The notes under the pieces were generated by a model. That model made no database searches and had not been told where the DNA came from. It saw only the letters and a list, made by a program, of their open reading frames with translations. From an uncultured Eubacteriales bacterium (GTDB lineage: Bacteria > Bacillota_I > Bacilli_A > RF39 > UBA660), in assembly GCA_900321645.1 (NCBI GenBank), contig ONWZ01000005.1, positions 1-16,345 of the forward strand: 16,345 nt of DNA, written 5' to 3'. The position numbers were made by a program, and so were the translations under genes. Positions 7,022-14,246 of this stretch are shown here, one piece after another (position 1 is the stretch's first letter; each line of letters begins with the position of its first letter).

Positions 7022-9331
7022 ATGAATACTCAAGACAAGAATTATTTAATTAATATGGGATTATTGTTACTATTTTCAATTGTGATTGTATTTGTACATC
7101 AAAATATGGATATGATTAGTTTTAATGTAGCAATTTCGTGGTATTTCTATTTATTAATATTTACATTAGTGGGATTTCCACTAAGTTATCTTCTTTTCCG
7201 TAAGTTTTATGATCGAGGATATGTTTTTGCTAAGGTGTTAGGCTTTTTGGTGCCAAGCTATTTAATGTGGTGTGGCGCTAGTTTGCATATTTTCAAGTTT
7301 ACATATTTAAATGCCTTATTATGTGTAATTGCTTTTGGTATCATTTCTTACTTGTATCTAATTATTACAAAAATGAAAAAAAAGAATATTGACAGTTTTG
7401 TTAGTGATATAAGTTCAAAGGTAAAAGTGTTTTATCGATTGGAAATAATCTTTTTAATCCTTTTCTTATTAGTGGCGTATGTAAAAGGTTTTAATCCCGA
7501 TGCCAATAGCACAGAAAAATATATGGATTATGGATTTATGGCAGTTATGAGTAATACCGATTATTTTCCTTCAATGGATATGTGGTTAGCTGGCGAAAGT
7601 ATTAATTATTATTATTTTGGACATTATATTTTAACATTTATTGCTAAAGTAACTAGGATAGACGTTAGTTTTGGTTATAACTTATCAATAGTTACATTAT
7701 TTGTGATTACTTTATTTGAATCATATATAATTGGTTTTAATTTAGTTAAAAAAAGTACTGGTAATAATTGCTTATCATATTTTGGAGGAATTATTAGTAG
7801 TTTAGGAGTAAATATTGCCGGTAATTTTCATTATGTAATATTTAATTTAATATATCCAATGATATATACAATATTCCATTTACCATATAATGGATATAGT
7901 TTTTGGGATTCTACTCGTTACATCGGTTATAATCCCGATACAGTCGATAAAGTCATTCATGAGTTTCCTAATTTCTCTTATATTTTAGGTGATCTGCATT
8001 CACATGTAATTGATATATTTCTAGTGTTACTATTACTTGGTCTTTTGCTTTCTTATCTATTTAATGAGGTAAAAAATGATGAACGAATAAAGGCAAGTAC
8101 GATAGGAATTGTTTCTTTAAACGGAATTATGTTGGGATTAATTATCGGAATGATGAAAATGACTAATTTTTGGGATTATCCAATCTATTTAGTTGTAATT
8201 ATATTATTTTTCTTCTTTCATTATTTGGCTAAATATCAGACAATTAAGGATGCATTATTAATGCTACTGTATCAAGTATTACTAATAATTTGTCTATCGC
8301 AATTGTTTACTTTGCCCTTTACAATGTCATTTGTAAAAATTGCTTCTAAAATAGCAATATCACCATATCATACAATTTTTTATCAATTATTAGTATTATG
8401 GGGAATACCATCATTAGCTGTTTTATATTATTTTATCTATACGATTAAAAAGAATTGGCCAATAAAAATTGATAAATTCTTGATTAGAAATTATGTTGAA
8501 AAATTGAAGCTTAGTGATTTCTTTATCTTGATAATTGGCTTTTGTGCAATTGGATTAGTTATTACTCCAGAATTCTTATATGTAGTTGACATTTTTTACG
8601 ATTCAATACCAAGATTTAATACAGTGTTTAAATTTACTTATCAAAGCTTTATCTTGTTTGGTTTGTGTTATGGGTATATAATCGTTATGTTATTTAAATC
8701 AAAAAAGATGATTAATCAGCATTTAGCAAAAATTTTAATAGCTGTTTTCTTACTTACATGCTGTTATTGCTATACGGCTGTAGAGCAGTGGTTTGGCGAT
8801 ATTACTAATCCGGAAAATTATAAAACATTAGATGCTACAGCCTTTCTAGAACGTGAGACTTTAAACTATGATGATGCTTTGACAGCTGATAATTTGGCAA
8901 TCATTAATTATTTAAATGAAGAGGCTGATAAAAATGCTATTATAATTGAAGCTAAGGGTGATAGTTATTCTTCTGACAATCAAATTTCAACATTTACTGG
9001 TTTAGCGACAGTATTGGGATGGAGTGGACACGAATGGTTATGGCGAAGCAAGAATAGTAATTTTGATTATCCAGAAATTCTAACGAACAGAGAAGACGAC
9101 ATAACGGTGTTTTATAGTGTTGATGATGTTGAAACTTTAATTAATTTGATTGATAGATATAGTATTAGTTATATTGTAATTGGGTATACTGAAAGAAAAA
9201 AATATGGGGATGAATTTTTAAAACTAAAAAATGAAGATGCATTATTGTCACTTGGTGATGTAGTTGTTGAAACAAATATAAATGGTTCGTTAGAACCAAC
9301 ATATTTAATTAAGGTCAATCTTGCACATTGA
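7022..9331 (+). CDS. DUF2298-family membrane protein, putative GT-C glycosyltransferase (paralogue 1)
   Basis: The protein has 769 residues, many membrane segments and a soluble C-terminal domain of about 170 residues. It is recognised as DUF2298 (the family once named Chlor_Arch_YYY, known from Chloroflexi and archaea) from FNPD near 157, MDYGF, DMWLAGESINYYYFGH at 186-201, HEFP at 313-316, GDLHSH at 323-328 and PRFNTVFKFTYQS at 530-542. The family has been assigned to the GT-C fold, but no reaction is established. Acidic residues in the first outer block (D160, D186) and paired His residues (H326, H328) are candidate active-site groups. The tail carries GWSGHEWLWRS at 666-676. AGGGGG (7009-7014), touching the previous stop, lies 7 bases before ATG 7022. 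The TGA stop overlaps the -35 box of the next promoter. Sugar donor and acceptor cannot be read from the sequence. Confidence 0.86.
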   Translation: MNTQDKNYLINMGLLLLFSIVIVFVHQNMDMISFNVAISWYFYLLIFTLVGFPLSYLLFRKFYDRGYVFAKVLGFLVPSYLMWCGASLHIFKFTYLNALLCVIAFGIISYLYLIITKMKKKNIDSFVSDISSKVKVFYRLEIIFLILFLLVAYVKGFNPDANSTEKYMDYGFMAVMSNTDYFPSMDMWLAGESINYYYFGHYILTFIAKVTRIDVSFGYNLSIVTLFVITLFESYIIGFNLVKKSTGNNCLSYFGGIISSLGVNIAGNFHYVIFNLIYPMIYTIFHLPYNGYSFWDSTRYIGYNPDTVDKVIHEFPNFSYILGDLHSHVIDIFLVLLLLGLLLSYLFNEVKNDERIKASTIGIVSLNGIMLGLIIGMMKMTNFWDYPIYLVVIILFFFFHYLAKYQTIKDALLMLLYQVLLIICLSQLFTLPFTMSFVKIASKIAISPYHTIFYQLLVLWGIPSLAVLYYFIYTIKKNWPIKIDKFLIRNYVEKLKLSDFFILIIGFCAIGLVITPEFLYVVDIFYDSIPRFNTVFKFTYQSFILFGLCYGYIIVMLFKSKKMINQHLAKILIAVFLLTCCYCYTAVEQWFGDITNPENYKTLDATAFLERETLNYDDALTADNLAIINYLNEEADKNAIIIEAKGDSYSSDNQISTFTGLATVLGWSGHEWLWRSKNSNFDYPEILTNREDDITVFYSVDDVETLINLIDRYSISYIVIGYTERKKYGDEFLKLKNEDALLSLGDVVVETNINGSLEPTYLIKVNLAH

Positions 9332-9337
9332 CTGCAA
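9314..9337 (+). repeat. Two interleaved inverted repeats over a stop codon and a -35 box
   Basis: GTCAAT (9314-9319) is the reverse complement of ATTGAC (9327-9332), and TTGCA (9321-9325) is the reverse complement of TGCAA (9333-9337). The two pairs interleave in the order A-B-A'-B'. They overlap the TGA stop of the upstream gene and the -35 box TTGACT of the downstream promoter. A repressor-binding operator is possible; chance is also possible given the short arms. Confidence 0.45.
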
Positions 9338-9356
9338 ATAATGAAGATGTTATAAT
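9328..9356 (+). promoter_or_regulatory. Sigma-A promoter of the second DUF2298 gene
   Basis: TTGACT (9328-9333, one mismatch to consensus) stands exactly 17 bases before TATAAT (9351-9356), which carries an extended -10 TGT. The -35 overlaps the stop codon of the upstream gene. Transcription would begin near 9363, giving a leader of about 19 bases. This is the best promoter match in the window. Confidence 0.85.
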
Positions 9357-9381
9357 TTCTTTGAAATAATGGAGGTATTAT

Positions 9382-11781
9382 ATGGAAAAAGAAAATAAAA
9401 AATATATTGTTGATTTTTTGGTATTTGATCTTATTTTAATAATATTTTATCTAGCAAATAAGTTACTTGGTCATAATGATTTGGTAGTATTTGTTAGATG
9501 GTATTTGTTATTATTAGGCTCGACACTAATTGGATATCCAATTACTAGTAGATTGTTTAAAAACTTTGATGATCGTGGATATATATTTTCTAAGATATTA
9601 GGGTTTTTGATACCGGGAATAATTGTATATTTTCTTTGCAATATGCACATTTTAAAATTTAGTGATTTGACTTGTATTATCATATTTATTTTGTGTATGC
9701 TTGGATCAATTATTTGTTGTGGATATCAATATTTCAAAAATGATGAAAAGGGGAGAAAAGTTAGTTATGATAGGTTTTCTAAATTATTAAAAATTGAAGC
9801 ATTATTCTTGCTATCAATGATTTTAATAACTTATGTTAAGGCCTTTAATCCAGCTGCTGCCGATATTGAAAAGTTTATGGATTATGGTTTTGTGAAAAGC
9901 CTTAGCATTAGTGATTATTTACCTTCTAATGATATGTGGCTATCAGGCTATACAATTAATTACTATTATTTTGGCCATTACATAACAGCCTTTATTTCGA
10001 AAGCATCACAAGTTAGTGTTGATTATGGCTTTAATTTAATGCTAGTTAGTCTTTTTGTTATTGCTTTCTTTGCTAGTTTTTCAATAGGCTATACATTACT
10101 TAGCAAAGTGTTTGATAGCAAAAAAGGAAAGATGAAAGGATGGAAAGAAATTGCTGCTTTAGGGGGAATAATTGCTGGTTTATCGAATACAGTCGCTGGC
10201 AATGGACATTTTTTAATCTATCGTTATATTATACCATTTATCAATAGAGTGTTGAATCGTTCTAGTGATTATATTTATTATTATCCAGATTCTACAAGAT
10301 ATATTGGAGAAAATCCTCCGACAGATGATAAAACAATTCATGAATTTCCTAGTTATTCTTTTGTTGTTGGAGATTTACATGCTCATTTGTCAGATATAAT
10401 ATATGTCGTTTTTACGATTGGTTTATTGCTGGCTTATATTTTCCAATATACCAAAGATAAAGTTAAAAAACATTTTGAATTAAGTGATGCATTCAATGGT
10501 TATGTTATTGTTTTTGGCTTTTTAATTGGTATTATGAAAATGACCAATTATTGGGATTTTCCAATATATATGGTCGTAGCATTAATAACTTTTATTTTGG
10601 TGGGAATGCGTCGTTACGAAAAGGCTAAAGATGTTATATTGTCGGTAGCAATGCAGTTGCTTGTTATTCTTACTATTGCCATATTTATTAGTTTACCTAG
10701 TACGTTAGCATTTACAATGATATCGACGAAGATTAAATTCGTGCCGTCTTGTACGCCATTTTATCAGTTAATGGTATTATGGGGTATACCACTAGCATTA
10801 GTAATAATATATTTTGCCTTCAATATTATTGAGCATATTAATGATTCTAAGAAATCAAAGAAAAAGAATAATAAGGATGCTAAATGGTATAAAAAGACTT
10901 GGATAGCTATATATAATTATTTTTGTAAATTATCAACGACTGATTTATTTATAATAATATTGTCGATTTCGGCAATAGGATTAATAATTGCTCCAGAAAT
11001 AATTTATGTTGTCGATATCTATGATCAAGCACCACGTGCTAATACAATGTTTAAATTTACTTATAATAGTTATATAATGTTTAGTTTTTGCTTTGGTTAT
11101 ATGATTTTAAAACTATTTATTAAAAAGAAAAGAGTGTGTGAAGTAATTAGCTGTATCTTTATGGTGATATTTATATCGACATGTCTATACTTATATGAAC
11201 CAGTAAGAGATACGTTTAGTAATATTTTTGATATATCGGAATATCAAGGTATCGATGCTACTAAATTCTTAAATAGTTATAAGATAGGTAATTATTTAGA
11301 ATATGCTACTTATGGTGATGACATCAATTATGATGTGACGATGGCAGATGCAGAGGCAATGATTAATTACTTAAGAGCAAATAGTAATCCTAATGATGTT
11401 ATAATTGAATACTATGGCGATGATTTCTCATTTGATAATCACGTTTCAGCATTTACGGGGTTACCATCTGTACTTGGTTGGACAGCCCATGAGTGGCTAT
11501 GGAGAAGTGAAAAATCATCAATCGATTTCCCAGATATTTTACAAGAAAGAATTGATGATATTAATTATTTCTATACATCAGATGATCTTGAATATAAAAA
11601 ATATTTAATTCAGAAATATAATATAAAATATATAATAGTAGGATATATGGAAAGAATGCATATATCAAGTTCTGATTTGGTAATACCGAATGAAGAAACG
11701 TTATTAGCATTAGGAGATGTTGTTTTTGAAACAAATATTAATGAATTAGAATATCCATCATATATTATTAAAGTTAAGTAG
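9382..11781 (+). CDS. DUF2298-family membrane protein, putative GT-C glycosyltransferase (paralogue 2)
   Basis: This 799-residue protein matches the preceding gene end to end: FNPAAADIEKF from 155, DMWLSGYTINYYYFGH at 184-199, HEFP at 320-323, GDLHAH at 330-335, PRANTMFKFTYNS at 551-563 and GWTAHEWLWRS at 699-709. It has the same membrane layout and soluble C-terminal domain. The main difference is a longer Lys-rich loop, probably cytoplasmic, encoded around 10840-10890 (KKSKKKNNKDAK). D184, H333 and H335 match D186, H326 and H328 of paralogue 1, so neither copy has visibly lost its conserved residues. A tandem duplication followed by long divergence explains the pair. GGAGG (9371-9375) is 6 bases before ATG 9382. 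The gene has its own promoter, so it may be expressed differently from its paralogue. Reaction unknown. Confidence 0.86.
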   Translation: MEKENKKYIVDFLVFDLILIIFYLANKLLGHNDLVVFVRWYLLLLGSTLIGYPITSRLFKNFDDRGYIFSKILGFLIPGIIVYFLCNMHILKFSDLTCIIIFILCMLGSIICCGYQYFKNDEKGRKVSYDRFSKLLKIEALFLLSMILITYVKAFNPAAADIEKFMDYGFVKSLSISDYLPSNDMWLSGYTINYYYFGHYITAFISKASQVSVDYGFNLMLVSLFVIAFFASFSIGYTLLSKVFDSKKGKMKGWKEIAALGGIIAGLSNTVAGNGHFLIYRYIIPFINRVLNRSSDYIYYYPDSTRYIGENPPTDDKTIHEFPSYSFVVGDLHAHLSDIIYVVFTIGLLLAYIFQYTKDKVKKHFELSDAFNGYVIVFGFLIGIMKMTNYWDFPIYMVVALITFILVGMRRYEKAKDVILSVAMQLLVILTIAIFISLPSTLAFTMISTKIKFVPSCTPFYQLMVLWGIPLALVIIYFAFNIIEHINDSKKSKKKNNKDAKWYKKTWIAIYNYFCKLSTTDLFIIILSISAIGLIIAPEIIYVVDIYDQAPRANTMFKFTYNSYIMFSFCFGYMILKLFIKKKRVCEVISCIFMVIFISTCLYLYEPVRDTFSNIFDISEYQGIDATKFLNSYKIGNYLEYATYGDDINYDVTMADAEAMINYLRANSNPNDVIIEYYGDDFSFDNHVSAFTGLPSVLGWTAHEWLWRSEKSSIDFPDILQERIDDINYFYTSDDLEYKKYLIQKYNIKYIIVGYMERMHISSSDLVIPNEETLLALGDVVFETNINELEYPSYIIKVK

Positions 11782-11793
11782 GAAGAGGTTTCA

Positions 11794-13110
11794 ATGAGTG
11801 TTAAAAAAAAGAAAATAGCAATAATCGGTGCTGGATATACCGGTATGATTTTAGCTAAAGAATTAAGTAAAAAATATACAGTTGATTTGATTGAGGCAAA
11901 GAATGATATCGGTGGTATGACAGCGACATTTAATGCCTATGGTACTAATCTAGAATATTTTTATCGTCATATATTTAAATCTGATAAATACGCTATTGAT
12001 TTAATAAAAGAATTAAATTTAGATGATGAAATGGAATGGAATGAAACAAGAATGGGTTATTATGTTAAAGACCGTGGTTCATATGATTTCGGGACACCTA
12101 TTTCTTTATTAAAATTCAAGCCATTAGATCTATGGAGTAAGTTTAGATTTGGTATGGGTTTCATTAAAATAAAATTAATCCGTAATTATCATAAATTAGA
12201 GGACGTTACGGCTGATGCTTGGCTAAGTAAGAATTTAAATAAAAAGAGTTATGAATGTATTTTTAAGCCATTACTAATATCTAAATTTGGAGAAGCATAC
12301 AAAGATATATCAATGGTTTGGTTGTGGAATAAATTAGTAGCTAGAAATTCTTCTTCCAAAAAGAATGGTGAAGCTCTTGGTTATTTAAAGGGTAGCTATC
12401 AGAAACTAACAGATAAATTAAAACAATTATTAAAAGATAATGGAGTTAATATCATTTTAGGTACTAAGATAACAAGAATATATAAAACAAAAAATAGTAA
12501 GTATAAATTAGATGGCTTAACTACTAATTATGATAAAGTAGTAATGACTGTTCCATTACCTTGCGTAAAAGAATTAGTTAATGGCTTAAATATTAATAAA
12601 AAATATATTAATAAATTATCATCAATTGATTATACGGCAGCGAAAGTTTTAGTAATGTTCTTAAAAAAATCATTTATGCCATATTACTGGCTAAATATTG
12701 GCGATAGTGGCATTCCTTTTGGAGGATTAATCGAACATACTAACATGCAAGATAAAAAACTATATGGTAATAATTATGTTTTATATGTTTCAAATTATAT
12801 GTATAAAAATAATCCTTTATACAAAATGAATAAAGAAAAACTCTTTAATGAATATTTACCATATTTGAAAAAGGTAAATCCGCAGTTTGATAAAAATTGG
12901 ATCAAACGCTTAGAAGTTTATAACGAAGATTATGCACAACAAATTGTTAAAACTAATTATTTTAAAAATATTCCCGAATTAAAAATTCCAAGTGAGGAAT
13001 TATATGTTGCTTCAATGGCTCAAATATATCCGCAAGATAGGGGGATGAATAATGCCATTGGCTTGGGATTAAAGGTGGCAAATTTAATTATTAGTAAAGA
13101 TAAAAATTAA
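11794..13110 (+). CDS. NAD(P)/FAD-dependent oxidoreductase, HemY/amine-oxidase superfamily
   Basis: This 438-residue soluble flavoprotein belongs to the protoporphyrinogen-oxidase/phytoene-desaturase/UDP-galactopyranose-mutase superfamily. The N-terminal Rossmann fold is intact: GAGYTG at 12-17, E34 for the ribose, and the GG pair at 40-41. RHIF at 58-61 sits where related enzymes place a conserved His-Ile-Phe. Near the C-terminus, PQDRGMNNAIGLGLKVAN at 413-430 is the second FAD-binding segment. A subgroup with this pattern (HIF-sD, later 'PLL..KFG') often lies beside glycosyltransferase genes in other bacteria; this is recollection. AGGAAGAGG precedes ATG 11794, 12 bases after the DUF2298 stop, so it is co-transcribed. 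Haem synthesis is unlikely here. Oxidation or isomerisation of a sugar or polyprenyl carrier for the cluster's glycan is the inferred role. Confidence 0.85.
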   Translation: MSVKKKKIAIIGAGYTGMILAKELSKKYTVDLIEAKNDIGGMTATFNAYGTNLEYFYRHIFKSDKYAIDLIKELNLDDEMEWNETRMGYYVKDRGSYDFGTPISLLKFKPLDLWSKFRFGMGFIKIKLIRNYHKLEDVTADAWLSKNLNKKSYECIFKPLLISKFGEAYKDISMVWLWNKLVARNSSSKKNGEALGYLKGSYQKLTDKLKQLLKDNGVNIILGTKITRIYKTKNSKYKLDGLTTNYDKVVMTVPLPCVKELVNGLNINKKYINKLSSIDYTAAKVLVMFLKKSFMPYYWLNIGDSGIPFGGLIEHTNMQDKKLYGNNYVLYVSNYMYKNNPLYKMNKEKLFNEYLPYLKKVNPQFDKNWIKRLEVYNEDYAQQIVKTNYFKNIPELKIPSEELYVASMAQIYPQDRGMNNAIGLGLKVANLIISKDKN

Positions 13111-13115
13111 AAAAG

Positions 13116-13124
13116 TGATATAAT
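13116..13124 (+). promoter_or_regulatory. Extended -10 element before the acyltransferase gene
   Basis: TGATATAAT (extended -10 plus consensus TATAAT, 13119-13124) lies in the 29-base gap. No -35 is recognisable 17 bases upstream, though extended -10 promoters can work without one. Transcription would start near 13131, at the GGTGAT ribosome site itself, for a leader of only 8-9 bases. Confidence 0.55.
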
Positions 13125-13139
13125 TAAATTGGTGATAGA

Positions 13140-14180
13140 ATGAAAGAGAAAAAAATTAATATTGAGTTTATGCGAATAATTGCGATTCTTTCAACAATAG
13201 TTATTCATGTTTCTAATATCTATATACGTAGTTTTGGAAATATTAGTAATGGTAATTTTCTAATATCTACAATATATAATGCTTGTGCTAGAATATGCGT
13301 GCCAGTCTTTTTTATGATTAGTGGAGCATTGTTAATAAAAGGCGAATATAATCGAGAGAAGTATTTAAAAAGAATAAAGAAATTCATTATCATCTTAGCA
13401 GTATGGAGCATTATTTATTATATTGTCAATGTCATTAGAGAAGGAAGTAATGATATTATCAAGGCCATGGTGTATACTTTCTTTGATACGACATATACGT
13501 CAAAACACTTATGGTTTATGTATGCAATAATTGCGATGTATCTTGTTTTACCATTCATAAATAATATGTGTAAGAATTTAACCAGGGAACAAGAAAATCT
13601 ATTTATGATTTTATGGATGAGTATATCAGGATTATCTGTAATCTATTTACCACTTGCGAAAGCAATCACTGGTCATAGTATCGATGTTGTTTATCCAGTA
13701 CCATTAATTAATGGAGCATATTATTTAGGATACTTTATTTGCGGTCATATACTTTACGAAAGATTAAAAGATATTAAAACAACTAAGAAATATAATCTTT
13801 GGTGTATTCTAACTTTTGTTTTATCAGTTGTTATTATTGCTGGAGTAACTTATTATTCATCGATTAAACATAATCATTTAATGAATACGATGTTATGGTA
13901 CCGTAGTATATTCATAATATTAGAATCGTTTGCCGTATTTATTTATATAGTTATTAATAGTGATAAATTTAAGAATCCAAATATTAATAAGATAGCTAGT
14001 TTATCTTTTGGGGTATATCTAGTTCATGCAATAATATTATTTATTATTAAAGACAATATCAATATGATTAGTTATTCACCAATAATATTTATACCAATAT
14101 TTACATTTATCATATTTATGACCTCATTATTAATCTCATTTATTATGAAAAAAATTCCAATTATAAATAAAATTATATAA
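13140..14180 (+). CDS. Acyltransferase-3 family membrane protein (OafA/WecH-like)
   Basis: Members of this family move acetyl or similar acyl groups across the membrane onto sugars of surface glycans. The 346-residue protein fits the usual ten-helix core and has no SGNH or other extra domain. The catalytic R-x10-H signature is present as R12 and H23 in the first membrane segment. R51 with FFMISG at 57-62 and HLWF at 123-126 are further hallmarks. GGTGAT (13131-13136) acts as ribosome site for ATG 13140. It closes the cluster just before a strong terminator and may be read both from upstream and from its own -10 element. The acceptor is probably the glycan or glycolipid made by the preceding genes, but that rests on neighbourhood only. 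Confidence 0.9.
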   Translation: MKEKKINIEFMRIIAILSTIVIHVSNIYIRSFGNISNGNFLISTIYNACARICVPVFFMISGALLIKGEYNREKYLKRIKKFIIILAVWSIIYYIVNVIREGSNDIIKAMVYTFFDTTYTSKHLWFMYAIIAMYLVLPFINNMCKNLTREQENLFMILWMSISGLSVIYLPLAKAITGHSIDVVYPVPLINGAYYLGYFICGHILYERLKDIKTTKKYNLWCILTFVLSVVIIAGVTYYSSIKHNHLMNTMLWYRSIFIILESFAVFIYIVINSDKFKNPNINKIASLSFGVYLVHAIILFIIKDNINMISYSPIIFIPIFTFIIFMTSLLISFIMKKIPIINKII

Positions 14181-14213
14181 GAATTATGTCTATTTGATAT
14201 AGTTCTTTTTTTT
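14179..14213 (+). terminator. Strong Rho-independent terminator after the acyltransferase gene
   Basis: AAGAATTATGTC (14179-14190) pairs with GATATAGTTCTT (14196-14207) over 12 positions, two of them G-U, around a 5-base loop. A run of eight Ts (14206-14213) follows. The stem starts within the stop codon. This is the clearest terminator in the window and marks the end of the envelope cluster. Confidence 0.88.
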
Positions 14214-14246
14214 ATCCTTCTTAATATTTATTATTAGGGAGGATAT

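Noticed and set aside
9314..9337. H-type RNA pseudoknot from the interleaved repeats
   Set aside because: There would be no bases to cross the groove of the 6-bp stem (third loop length zero), so both stems cannot form together; an operator or alternative hairpins remain possible.
11794..13110. Protoporphyrinogen oxidase (HemY) in haem synthesis
   Set aside because: Only superfamily features support it; no haem genes are nearby and the setting is a glycosyltransferase cluster.
14194..14227. Promoter for the Ca2+ ATPase (TTGATA 14194-14199 with TAATAT 14222-14227)
   Set aside because: The spacing of 22 bases is too long and the -35 candidate lies inside the terminator hairpin.
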